In this document: piece by piece, positions 1 to 9,880 of the stretch | Position numbering within the stretch: the first letter of the stretch is position 1 | Layout of the letters: each line of letters starts with the position of its first letter | Source: Bradyrhizobium sp. CB1015 | GTDB lineage: Bacteria; Pseudomonadota; Alphaproteobacteria; Rhizobiales; Xanthobacteraceae | Assembly: GCF_025200925.1 (NCBI RefSeq) | Contig: NZ_CP104174.1 | Coordinates: forward strand, 992,001-1,056,000 | Direction of reading: 5' to 3' | DNA length: 64,000 nucleotides | Notes under the pieces: generated by a model | What the model was told of the DNA's origin: nothing | Seen by the model: the letters and a program-made list of their open reading frames with translations, nothing else | Database searches by the model: none | Program-made: the position numbers and the translations under genes

Positions 1-708
1 GCATTGCTCGATCGAGCGACACTCGGAGGCGGCGCGACCAGAAATTCGTGTTGCTGCAGAGCTGCAATCGACTCGGCATCCAACCGAGAGAGAATCTGTT
101 GCAATGTCAGGAGCTGGGTGGGAACGCATTCCGTGTTGCGGATACCAAGAAATATGAGGTAACGCGGCATGATTGACGAGTTCGTTCCTCCGTCTTCGTC
201 AAACGAGAATGCCTGGAAATTATTGTCTTGGTGCCAGCCAAGACTAATATCGGCTCCCCAGGAACTCTCGATGCCCTGATATGCGGGGTTAACCACCACG
301 TTTCTCGCCAAGCGTCCCTCGTTTTCGAACGGAAACGCAATCCCTTCAGCGCCGAGTAGTCCCAGAATTCCCAGCAAGTAGGCGTCGACCTGTCGCAAGG
401 CGCTATCATTCAAAGCCCGAGCTCGGGGTCGGGCCTGGTGCTTCGATACAAGCTAGTTGGGAGATCGACAAAATAGGACTTGAATGGAGGTTGCCGAAGT
501 CTCCCAATAAGGAAACGACGTCGGGGTCCAAATGCGCGCTCAAGGCATTGACCGCCATCGCTCCAAGGTCAGCATAAAACGTTCCGGAGCAAAACTCCAA
601 AGGCAAGGCTCCGCGATACAAGTCCCGGGACAGGGAGAATCGAGTCTCGTCGTCGAGGCCAAGCTTCAGGACGTGGCCGTCAGAGATCGTTCGAAGCATT
701 TGTGTCAC
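1..708 (-). pseudogene. TauD/clavaminate synthase-like Fe(II)/2OG oxygenase, frameshifted, truncated by window edge
   Basis: The reading frame starts at ATG 708 and stops at 406, but the protein continues in another frame from about 408 to the left edge without a stop. The second frame carries the diagnostic GWHQDNNF segment (the HxD iron-binding pair) followed by PRYLIFLGIRN, the layout of asparagine-oxygenase or clavaminate-synthase relatives. The join falls at GPTPSSGFE, with the new frame reading NDSALRQVDAYLLGILG; a single extra base near 405-410 would explain it. The gene lies 28 bp behind the MFS exporter on the same strand, so it was probably the last visible gene of one small-molecule operon. 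The family hydroxylates free amino acids or peptide-like substrates; the substrate here is unknown. It may be a true pseudogene or a sequencing error. The distal iron-binding His would lie beyond the window. Confidence 0.75.
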
Positions 709-736
709 TCCTTGCGGCGGTAGTCGGATAGCCCTC

Positions 737-1942
737 TTAGACGGCTCTGCGAAACGCGAGTGCGAGTAGCGAAAACACGCATAAGCCTGGTATCATGAAG
801 CCGATTTGCGTTTGTATCGGCACACCGAGATCCAGTAGAACTCCCATAAGTGTAGGACCAAGGCCTGTCAGAATAATGCGTAGTCCCTCGAAGCGAGCTT
901 TCGACCGGGCCAACCGTTCGACGCCAAACAGTCTCGCCAGGGCGGGCGTTTGAACGCTGCTGTCCAGACCTGCCGATATCGCGGTGAAGCCGAAATAGAA
1001 TGGAGCGATCCACCAAGACGAGAACAGAAAAATAAGCAGAAGAGCGATAGCTTGAGGAACAAGCAAGAACGGCACAATCCGTAACGGCCCGAATCGGTCT
1101 ACAAGGGGGCCTGCGATGATTGTTGTCGCGATCTGAATGGATGAGTATGCAACGAAGCAGGCGGCGACCCATTCGAGCGGCCAATGTTTCGTCTCTGCGA
1201 GTCGCGCTTGGTGGAAGATCAATGCGGAAACCGCGAGCGATTCTGCAAATAGCGCAGGTAAAACGAAAAACACTTTCCAGTTGATTTTCCGGATAACGGA
1301 TTGATCAAGGCCGCCGCTCTGAGGCCGTGGGTGCCCGTGTGGAGGCAGGCCATCTTCCTCCGGAAGCAACAACACGGCGGCGACGGCTATCAACAGGATG
1401 GAGCACGCCGCGAGAGCCCACGTTGCTCTCCATCCCAGCACGAGGATGCTGCTAACGGCGATGGTCGGAAGTGTTGCCTGTGATAGCGACAGTCCGATCA
1501 GTACGACGCCGACGGCCTTTCCACTAGCCTCCGGTAGCCGCGCGGCCGGGATGGTCAGCGAAGCGTGAACGAGGAGGCCTTGGCCCCCGAGCCGAGCAAG
1601 ATACAGCCCGAGAAGAAAAATCGCGATATTCGGACTCAAGGCGATCGCAAAAGCGGCGCTGGCCAAAGTCAGCGCCGATAGCAGAGTGAATCTACGCTCG
1701 TTGTTCCGGGTGAGTCGAGACCCAAGCCACGGAAATGTCACCGCACTAACGAGAGTGACACCCGCGAACCATGCAGCAAACTCCCCGTCCGTCATCGCAA
1801 ATGCGCTTCGAAACTGTGGAGCGAACAACGAAATGACGTATGATTGACCAAAACTGGACAAGCCGATCAACGCGCATCCGAATGCAAGCAGACGCAAATT
1901 GTCGCGCACGAAGGCAGGATATTCCTTGAAGGCAGCTAGCAT
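737..1942 (-). CDS. MFS transporter, probable exporter
   Basis: This 401-residue protein has about twelve hydrophobic segments and the major facilitator arrangement, including a polar loop after helix 2 (WLGSRLTRNNERR) and a related one in the second half (GPLVDRFGPLR). A hydrophilic stretch near residues 195-215 separates the halves. Length and topology fit a drug- or metabolite-efflux permease of the inner membrane. It sits between an O-methyltransferase remnant upstream and an oxygenase downstream, so it probably exported the product of this cluster. It is intact although its neighbours are broken. Base composition looks lower in GC than the core genes further right, in keeping with acquired DNA. 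The substrate cannot be told from the sequence. Confidence 0.8.
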   Translation of the reverse strand: MLAAFKEYPAFVRDNLRLLAFGCALIGLSSFGQSYVISLFAPQFRSAFAMTDGEFAAWFAGVTLVSAVTFPWLGSRLTRNNERRFTLLSALTLASAAFAIALSPNIAIFLLGLYLARLGGQGLLVHASLTIPAARLPEASGKAVGVVLIGLSLSQATLPTIAVSSILVLGWRATWALAACSILLIAVAAVLLLPEEDGLPPHGHPRPQSGGLDQSVIRKINWKVFFVLPALFAESLAVSALIFHQARLAETKHWPLEWVAACFVAYSSIQIATTIIAGPLVDRFGPLRIVPFLLVPQAIALLLIFLFSSWWIAPFYFGFTAISAGLDSSVQTPALARLFGVERLARSKARFEGLRIILTGLGPTLMGVLLDLGVPIQTQIGFMIPGLCVFSLLALAFRRAV

Positions 1943-2137
1943 CGAAGAGCCCCGGATCTCCGTCTGCAGCAGTGCGTGTTCATGCAGGATGCTCCATCTT
2001 CAGAGATCGATGCCTGTATCATTCGTCCCCGTCCGACAACATTGGGGTCGGTCTATCGTCAAAGCAGCCAAGGAGCTATTTTCGCGCAAGACTCTGGTAG
2101 GCTTCGGTGGAAGTCGTTTCTGCGACCGTTCCATTCG

Positions 2138-2395
2138 TTATTTGAGGTAGCGGCTCACCTCGAGACCCCAACCGATAGGCAGCATTATCGACTCGAAATC
2201 TGGATGGGAGCGTACATGCTGACGATACTTGGCGGCCGCTTCGGGCGAGGGCACAAGCATGTTGTCAGCTACAACGATCGCTCCACTTGCGAGATGTTCG
2301 GCGACTGCATCGAACGCGGGAATGTAGTGCGCAGTCCAAAGGTCGATGAGAACAAAGTTGGCGAGATCGCGCATTGAACGGATGACCGTACCGGG
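2138..2395 (-). pseudogene. O-methyltransferase, C-terminal fragment
   Basis: The translated fragment keeps the second half of a class I SAM-dependent O-methyltransferase. NFVLIDLWTAHYIPAFDAV is the strand-4 acidic motif, SGAIVVADNMLV is the following strand and metal or substrate loop, and ILPIGWGLEVSRY-like residues form the usual end. The N-terminal half, with the SAM glycine loop, is missing: sequence upstream of about 2395 belongs to a transposase remnant. An ATG at 2398 opens the frame only by chance. The protein is therefore inactive. It points to a methylation step in the original cluster, between the ATP-grasp ligase and the exporter. Confidence 0.75.
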
Positions 2396-2590
2396 CAATC
2401 GCGCCAGCGCGAACCAGATTTCAGCATATGCATAATGCCGCTGATCACCCGTCTATCATCGACCCGATGCGCTCCCTTGCGCCCGCGCGGCAGCAACGGC
2501 TCGATCCGCTGCCATTCCGAATCGCTGAGCCAGTAGACCTGCTTTGCCATTCAAGCCTCCCTTCCGCTGAGAAGCTTGAATCACACTCCA
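2392..2590 (-). mobile_element. IS5-type insertion sequence fragment with transposase N-terminus
   Basis: From ATG 2550 the minus strand encodes MAKQVYWLSDSEWQRIEPLL, then a GRKGAHRVDDRRVISGI stretch and SRWRDCP, the N-terminal domain of IS5-family transposases. Homology stops near 2392, and the frame then runs into the methyltransferase remnant and ends at 2269. About 53 codons remain, with no DDE core. The upstream IS end probably lies at 2575-2590, where the ATP-grasp frame loses its family character; no inverted repeat was resolved. This is a scar in which one IS end and a deletion joined two previously separated genes. Confidence 0.7.
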
Positions 2591-3475
2591 ATTCCAGATG
2601 GAATCCTTATTGAGTACAGACCCTAGTTCAGTGAAAAGGCTGCAGTCGCATGCAAGCGAAGCCATGCGCATCGTCGCGGAAACGCGCGGGTTTACTTCCA
2701 GGAGAAACACATCTGGTCCGACGACGATGAATTCGAACTCAGCCACCCCAGTTAATCGGAAGAGGGTGGACATTTGCAGCGATGCATCCCGGAGCACTTG
2801 CGTAATCTCTTGAGTGATATGTCCGCTTGGGCACTCGCGCGTACGTCGGCTCGGATGAGGGCTGTCAATTCCCGTGTTGCCCTTGTCGACGGGTTCAAAG
2901 ACAGATAGGCGGGGGCCGGATTGATCGACAATCCCGGCGACGTTGACGGAGTACTCACGCCCGAAAAGGAACGGCTGTATGATGCTGTCGGTCACACGGC
3001 CTTCGGTCGAAGCAATCGCTTCGAGATCCGCGGGTGTTTGCACAACCTTATATCCCGCCCCCTCAGTCCCCGATACTTTCTTGACAATGACTATGGCCGT
3101 GGGGTCGCTGTCCAACGTGTTGATTGCGTGCGCGTACGACCATTCGGGAATGGCCCGGAGACCGGGCACGCCTTCGATCAGTTGTGCCATCGCACGCTTG
3201 TTCCATGCCAGCTCGGCAACGGCGGCGGTTGGACCGAATATCGGCAGGTCGACTGTCCCCTGGAGAGACGTTAGCCAGTCCGCGTCCCGCGACAGAGTGT
3301 TGTGATGGCTGAGAATGATGACTCCGTCTGGCGCCTCTTTCTCGATTTCTTTTTCTAAGTCGCCGAGGTTGCTTGGGAAAAAAGCCTCGGCTTCGAACTC
3401 CGACGATTGCAGAAACATGGGAAGCCAGCTCTTCCAGGACAAGTCGGAGAGAGAAAAGAGCAGCTTAGGCTTCAC
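2456..3475 (-). pseudogene. ATP-grasp domain ligase, C-terminus truncated by IS insertion
   Basis: The frame has a Rossmann-like pre-ATP-grasp domain (about residues 1-90), a central domain with the nucleotide-binding strand AIVIVKKVSGTEGAGYKVV, the hinge IIQPFLFGREYSV and the metal-binding motif FLLEVNPRVS near residue 260. ATP-grasp ligases of this kind join an amine to a carboxylate through an acyl phosphate and often make dipeptides or modified amino acids. The family-like sequence ends near residue 295. The last 30 or so residues are IS sequence read out of frame with the transposase, ending at a chance stop. The catalytic core may survive, but the C-terminal lid is gone. It is the most upstream gene of the minus-strand cluster, with a possible operator 107 bp before its start. 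Confidence 0.7.
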
Positions 3476-3581
3476 GTCGCATCCTCCATTTGGGCATACT
3501 CCGCCGGGCTGACGAAGCGACCATAGAGCCGTTCATCAGGCGAACCGCAGGATCGTGTCACTGACTACGAAGCAGCTATAA

Positions 3582-3602
3582 GTAGATAGCAGGATTATCT
3601 AC
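3582..3602. promoter_or_regulatory. Inverted repeat upstream of ATP-grasp gene, possible operator
   Basis: A perfect 7-bp inverted repeat, GTAGATA and TATCTAC separated by 7 bases, lies about 107 bp upstream of the ATP-grasp start in an AT-richer patch. Size and spacing fit a dimeric repressor site. No regulator gene lies beside it, so the assignment is tentative. Confidence 0.35.
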
Positions 3603-4078
3603 AAGTTGTAGTAGTATGCAAGTGAAGGTTGTACGATCATTTGGTGGCCGAAAAAAGGAAGGTGAATTCACGAGCATCCAGCTGCGCGCACGAGAGCGCA
3701 TGGCAAGTCGCCTGCTATGTCCGGTATCGCGAGAGTGCGAGCAGCCGTTTTGCCCGACCCATATTGGCAGACCTAAACGCTTGCGCCTGGAGCTCCTCAC
3801 AGCAGAGAGGGGCGGAACCTCGCCCTCCCACGTTCCGCGATGATGCCATCATACGCCTGTTTTGCCCGACGATCAAGCAGATTTCGTAAAAACGGAAATT
3901 GACCGTTTGCCCGGCCAGATCATGCCTCGATTTGCGGTCGACGATCACGCCAACCCGATCGCGCTCGCAAGCCCTTGATCTTGCTACCCCCGCCTACTGT
4001 GCATGGGGTTGTTTTTGAGCTTTTGTTTCGGAGAGCACAAAAGCGCCACCGGACCGCGCCCGATCCGGCTGTCGCCCG
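3603..4078. other. Intergenic region without recognisable gene
   Basis: Short open frames exist on both strands between the decayed cluster and ygiQ, but none has a family-like sequence, a good ribosome site or sensible codon use. The phrase TTTTGCCCGAC occurs twice (about 3749 and 3861). The stretch near 3990-4020 ends in a T-rich run and could terminate transcription. I see no gene here. Confidence 0.5.
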
Positions 4079-6100
<2,022 letters not shown>

Positions 6101-6299
6101 GGCGCCTACGCATAGGGCGAGGGGCGGGCGAATTCAACCGCTCGCTGTGCCGATGATGCGGTTCCGGCGCCGGTCGGACCTGGCCGCAGGAACCAACCGT
6201 GCCCGCGCGCATTCTGGTTACGGGTTCGACGCGGGCCCGGGTTGCGCGCGCCTCCATCGTTTCGGCGTCCGCGACGTCGCCTCTGGCGATGGGGGAATC

Positions 6300-6464
6300 G
6301 TGGGTACGGTCATAGAGAATTTGCTGATGCGGAAGCAGAAGCTGGTGGAGCAGCTCGAACAGGCGCCGTCGGTGGAGGACCGCGACAGGATCGAGCACCA
6401 GCTCGAGCAGATCAACACAGCGCTGGATTTTCTGGACAGGCCTGGGTCGCAGGAGGAGCGGTAG
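6300..6464 (+). CDS. Small coiled-coil protein of unknown function
   Basis: A 54-codon frame begins at GTG 6300 and encodes a charged, helix-forming peptide (IENLLMRKQKLVEQLEQAPS, then a DRDRIEHQLEQINTALDFL stretch) with hydrophobic residues every three or four positions, as in a short coiled coil. The heptad pattern and codon use are better than in the overlapping frames, so I judge it real. A start further upstream is open but adds low-quality arginine- and proline-rich residues. Its stop codon lies at the edge of a dispersed palindromic repeat. No function can be assigned. Confidence 0.55.
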   Translation: MGTVIENLLMRKQKLVEQLEQAPSVEDRDRIEHQLEQINTALDFLDRPGSQEER

Positions 6465-6512
6465 AGCATGATCCGGAAAAGTGCGTAGCGGTTTTCCGAA
6501 AAGATCATGCTC
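6464..6512. repeat. Dispersed palindromic repeat, GAGCATGATC family
   Basis: GAGCATGATC and GATCATGCTC close an imperfect hairpin, with an inner CGGAAAA / TTTTCCG pairing. A diverged copy with the same inner TAGCG-AAAAGTG / GCGGTTTTCCG segment occurs at 58657-58723. It lies directly after a gene end and may help end transcription. Confidence 0.75.
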
Positions 6513-6527
6513 AAAACGATAACGCGC

Positions 6528-7193
6528 TCAATCCACCTTCAGCGCCTTGGCATAGACGATTCCCGAATTCGTGATGTGCGTCGTCATCAATTCGCCGAAG
6601 GCGACGAAATCGCCGCGTGCGAACAGATCGAGCAGCTTGCGGTGCTCGTCGAAGGACGTGCGGGTGCGCACGTCGATCGGCGAGGTCAGATTGGTGCGGA
6701 GGGCGGCGACGCGGCCGGAGACGAGCTGATAGGATTCGGCGAGATAGCGGTTGCCGCAATGGGCGAACAGCGCCTCGTGAAAAATGGTGTCGGCGCGGCC
6801 ATAGGCGATGTTGTCCTTCGCCGCGACTGCCGGCTCCATCGCCGCGATCGCGGCGCTCATGGTCGCAATCGCACTGTCGCGGTCGTGGCGGAAGGCGAGC
6901 TCGGCGGCCTTGGGCTCCAGCGCGATGCGGAAGGTGCAGAGCGCATTGATGTCGTCAGCACTCGGCGTGAACACGAAGCTGCCGACCTGCGGCCGGATCA
7001 CGACGAGCCCCTGCGCCTGCAACTGTCCCATCGCCTCGCGCACCGGCGTGCGGCTGACGCCGAAGGAATTGGCCACCATCTCCTCGGAGATGGCCGCGCC
7101 CAGTGCAAACTCGCCGTCGATGATGGCCTGGCGCAGCCGCAGCATCACCCGCTGCGACAGCGATTTCGGCGTATCGAGCTTGAGCGATCGCAT
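6528..7193 (-). CDS. GntR family regulator, FadR/FCD subfamily
   Basis: This 221-residue regulator has an N-terminal winged helix-turn-helix (about residues 15-75; ISEEMVANSFGVSRTPVREA is the recognition segment) and a C-terminal all-helical FCD ligand domain with the metal-binding pattern D..FH (ADTIFHEAL) and later histidines (FDEHRKLLD, MTTHI). FCD regulators usually answer to small carboxylic acids. The gene starts 6 bp after the end of the FAD-linked oxidase on the same strand, so the two are probably co-transcribed and the regulator controls the local oxidase and aldolase. The palindrome at 8680-8702 is the best candidate for its operator. Confidence 0.88.
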   Translation of the reverse strand: MRSLKLDTPKSLSQRVMLRLRQAIIDGEFALGAAISEEMVANSFGVSRTPVREAMGQLQAQGLVVIRPQVGSFVFTPSADDINALCTFRIALEPKAAELAFRHDRDSAIATMSAAIAAMEPAVAAKDNIAYGRADTIFHEALFAHCGNRYLAESYQLVSGRVAALRTNLTSPIDVRTRTSFDEHRKLLDLFARGDFVAFGELMTTHITNSGIVYAKALKVD

Positions 7194-7199
7194 GTGCGC

Positions 7200-8612
7200 T
7201 CAGATCACCTTGCCGGGATTGAGCAGGTGATCGGGATCGAGCGCCGCCTTGAGCGTCCGCATCAGCGCGATCTCGGCCTCGCTCCTGGCATGGCCAAGCC
7301 ATTGCTTCTTCAGCGTGCCGATGCCGTGCTCGGCGGAGACGCTGCCGCCGAGCTCGCGGACGAGACCGTAGATGATCGCGTCCATCTCCTCCTTCGGCTG
7401 CTGCGCGACGGGAAGGCCGGTGACCCAGGAGACGAGATGCAGATTGCCGTCGCCGATATGGCCGTAATAGACGCTCTCGCAGCCCTTGATGCCCGCAGCG
7501 AGCGCGGCCTTGCAGCGCGTGACGAACTCGTCCATGCGTGCCACCGCAAGGCCGATGTCGTAGGAGATGTGCGGCCCCAGCACCTGACCGAATTCGGCAC
7601 AGATGTCGCGCACGCGCCAGAAGGCTTGCGTCTGCGCCAGCGATTGCGCCACCGCGGCATCCGCCAGCAGCCCGCGCTCCATCAGCTCTTCGAGCCAGCT
7701 CTGAAAGCGCGGCGCATCGACGCTCTCGTCGGTGCCCTGTGCTTCCACCAGCACGTAGAGACCGTGGCCTGCGGCGACCGGCGGCTTCACCCCGGCGCGC
7801 GCCGTGATCACGTCCCAATAATCCGGCCACATCACCTCGAAGGCGGACAGCAGCGGGCCGAGCCCTGAGCGCGCCGCATCCAGCAGCGCGATCACCGCGG
7901 CATAATCCTTCAGCGCACAGAGCGCGGCCATGGTCGAGCGCGGCTTCGGGAACAGCTTCAGCACCACGCGGGTGATGATGCCGAGCGTGCCTTCCGAGCC
8001 GATGAACAGATGCTTCAGATCGTAGCCGGCGTTGTTCTTCATCAGCTTGTTGAGGCTGGTGATGATGGTGCCGTCCGGCAGCACGACCTCGAGACCGAGC
8101 ACCAGCTCGCGCGTCATGCCGTAGCGGATCACGCGGTTGCCGCCGGCATTGGTCGAGAGATTGCCGCCGATCGCGCAGGAGCCGCGCGAGCCGAGATCGA
8201 GCGGAAAGAAGAAGCCGGCCTCGTCCGCCGCCTTCTGGATCGTCTCCAGCGGCGTGCCTGCCTTCACGGTCATGGTCGCGGAGGCGCGATCGATCTCTTC
8301 GATGCCGGTCATGCGCTCCAGCGAGATCGCGACCCAACCCGCTTCGGGCGAAGCGCCGCGGCACAGCCCGGTCAAGCCGCCCTGCGGCACGAACGGCAGA
8401 TGCGCCTGCCGGCAGGTCGCAATCGCAACGGCAACGCCCTGCGCATCGACGGGGCGGATCACCGCCAGCGGCGTCTGCGGCAGGCTCGCGCTCCAGTCGT
8501 TACAATTGCGCGCCGGCACGTCGGTGCCAACAAGCACCGCGGCGGCGCCGAGCCTGTCGCGCAACGCGCCGAGCAATTGGTCGGGATGCTCAATGGGGCT
8601 CACCATGTTCAT
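7200..8612 (-). CDS. FAD-linked oxidase, GlcD/D-2-hydroxyacid dehydrogenase family
   Basis: The 470-residue protein shows the PCMH-type FAD-binding fold (residues about 40-220; LPFVPQGGLTGLCRGASPE, the GGNLSTNAGG loop and GSEGTLGIITRVVLK) and the C-terminal FAD-oxidase domain ending with YYGHIGDGNLHL and SAEHGIGTLKKQWL, which hold the metal- and substrate-binding histidines. Relatives oxidise D-2-hydroxyacids such as D-lactate, glycolate or D-2-hydroxyglutarate to keto acids, passing electrons to the respiratory chain. The substrate is not resolved. It is divergent from a DHDPS-family aldolase and followed by an FCD regulator, which suggests a hydroxyacid or keto-acid breakdown route. Confidence 0.88.
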   Translation of the reverse strand: MNMVSPIEHPDQLLGALRDRLGAAAVLVGTDVPARNCNDWSASLPQTPLAVIRPVDAQGVAVAIATCRQAHLPFVPQGGLTGLCRGASPEAGWVAISLERMTGIEEIDRASATMTVKAGTPLETIQKAADEAGFFFPLDLGSRGSCAIGGNLSTNAGGNRVIRYGMTRELVLGLEVVLPDGTIITSLNKLMKNNAGYDLKHLFIGSEGTLGIITRVVLKLFPKPRSTMAALCALKDYAAVIALLDAARSGLGPLLSAFEVMWPDYWDVITARAGVKPPVAAGHGLYVLVEAQGTDESVDAPRFQSWLEELMERGLLADAAVAQSLAQTQAFWRVRDICAEFGQVLGPHISYDIGLAVARMDEFVTRCKAALAAGIKGCESVYYGHIGDGNLHLVSWVTGLPVAQQPKEEMDAIIYGLVRELGGSVSAEHGIGTLKKQWLGHARSEAEIALMRTLKAALDPDHLLNPGKVI

Positions 8613-8679
8613 GCGAGACCTCCTTCAGGAATTCGGCTGCGCCGCATGCGCGCCGTGACGGTGGAAAGGGTTTGCGTCC

Positions 8680-8702
8680 ATCTTGTATGTAAGGTACAAG
8701 AT
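8680..8702. promoter_or_regulatory. Palindromic operator between divergent FAD oxidase and aldolase genes
   Basis: ATCTTGTA and TACAAGAT form a perfect 8-bp inverted repeat with a 7-bp spacer. It lies 67 bp before the oxidase start and about 90 bp before the aldolase start. FCD-type GntR regulators favour TTGTA...TACAA sites, so it is the probable site of the regulator encoded at 6528-7193, acting on both transcripts. Confidence 0.6.
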
Positions 8703-8792
8703 GAAAAGTAAAGCAAAAACAAGGCTCCGCCCGGCAGAGAAGATCGTTTGGGATCAGAGGCTTAGTCGGTGGCCGAAACAAAGGGTGGTGTG

Positions 8793-9677
8793 ATGACGGA
8801 GGCGATTCGCGGGTTCTGGGTGGCGTCGGCGACGCCGCTGGCAACCGACGGCAGCGTGGACTCCGCAAAGCTCGCGGCGCACGCCAAGCAGCTGTTCAGC
8901 AAGGGCGTTGACGGCGTCGTGCTGTTCGGCACCACCGGCGAAGGCACCTCGTTCAATGCCGCCGAACGCGTCGCGACCATTGAAGCCGTACTCAAGGCCG
9001 GTGTTGCGCCGGAGCGCATCGGCATCGGCGGCGGCTTTCCCGCCATTAGCGACAGCATCGCGCTGACGCGCGCCGTGCTCGGCCTCGGCCTGCGCCATGT
9101 CCTATTGCTGCCGCCCTATTTCGACCGCAGCGTCACCGCCGAAGGCATCGAGGACGCCTTCGCTGCGATCATTGACGGCGTCGGCGACGATCGCCTGCGC
9201 GCCTATCTTTATCACATCCCGCAGATCTCGGGCGTTGCGATCCCGACCAATGTCGCTGCTAGTCTGCGCAAACATTACGGCAGGGTGGTCGCCGGTCTGA
9301 AAGACTCCAGCGGCGACTTCAAGCAGTTCCAGGCATTCCGTGCCGCCGCGCCGGAGCTTGCCATCACCGTCGGCAACGAAGCCGATATCACCCGCGCGAT
9401 CGCCGCCGGCGGCGCCGGCACCATCTGCGGCATGGCCAACATTGCGCCGGAGCTGGTCAAGGCGATGGTCGACGGCAAGGACGTCGAAGCGCGCATGCAG
9501 GCGGCGATCGACATCGTGGTGAAATCGCCGTCCTTCCTCACGACGCTGAAGGCGATCCTTGCGGCGCAGACCGGCGATGCAGGCTGGCTGCGCGTGCGAC
9601 CGCCGCTCCGCGCCTTGGCCGACGGCGCCGCGCTCAAGCGGAAGCTCGACGAATTGGTGGCGCCCGCCATCGCGTGA
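8793..9677 (+). CDS. Dihydrodipicolinate synthase/N-acetylneuraminate lyase family aldolase
   Basis: The 294-residue product is a class I TIM-barrel aldolase. It shows LFGTTGEGTS (phosphate or carboxylate loop), the strand Tyr in YLYHIPQISG and the Schiff-base lysine in VVAGLKDSSGDF. Length matches the family. The likely start is ATG 8793 with a GGGTGG-like ribosome site; an in-frame GTG at 8769 would add eight residues. Since it is divergent from a hydroxyacid oxidase and shares its operator, a catabolic role on a 2-keto acid is more likely than lysine synthesis. The exact substrate is unknown. Confidence 0.85.
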   Translation: MTEAIRGFWVASATPLATDGSVDSAKLAAHAKQLFSKGVDGVVLFGTTGEGTSFNAAERVATIEAVLKAGVAPERIGIGGGFPAISDSIALTRAVLGLGLRHVLLLPPYFDRSVTAEGIEDAFAAIIDGVGDDRLRAYLYHIPQISGVAIPTNVAASLRKHYGRVVAGLKDSSGDFKQFQAFRAAAPELAITVGNEADITRAIAAGGAGTICGMANIAPELVKAMVDGKDVEARMQAAIDIVVKSPSFLTTLKAILAAQTGDAGWLRVRPPLRALADGAALKRKLDELVAPAIA

Positions 9678-9777
9678 GATCGCGATGGCGTCCCGACACC
9701 CTGCCGCGAATTCGCGTGTAGCGTGTCGCGATCGCTGCGGGATCAACCAGTCATTGTTGTCCGACGCTTCGTTACAT

Positions 9778-9807
9778 CTAGAACGATTCAACACTAGAGC
9801 GATTCAA
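9778..9807 (+). promoter_or_regulatory. Two tandem Irr/ICE-like boxes before the TonB receptor
   Basis: CTAGAACGATTCAA (9778) and CTAGAGCGATTCAA (9794) are direct repeats differing at one base, 16 bp apart. Each resembles the TTAGAA-n-TTC core of the iron control element bound by Irr in Bradyrhizobium. They lie about 75-100 bp before the siderophore receptor start, as expected for iron-responsive control. Confidence 0.5.
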
Positions 9808-9880
9808 GGCCGGCTACGGTTCCCTTCGATCGCGGCGACTGTTACAGGCGCACACTTCAGCGTTCTTGACTTGAAGTGGA

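Noticed and set aside
3616..3948. Several 60-85 codon frames on both strands
   Set aside because: They overlap one another, with no ribosome site or family pattern.
6507..7868. 453-codon plus-strand frame
   Set aside because: It is antisense to the FCD regulator and FAD oxidase, has a His/Arg/Asp-rich composition typical of shadow frames, and has no motif.
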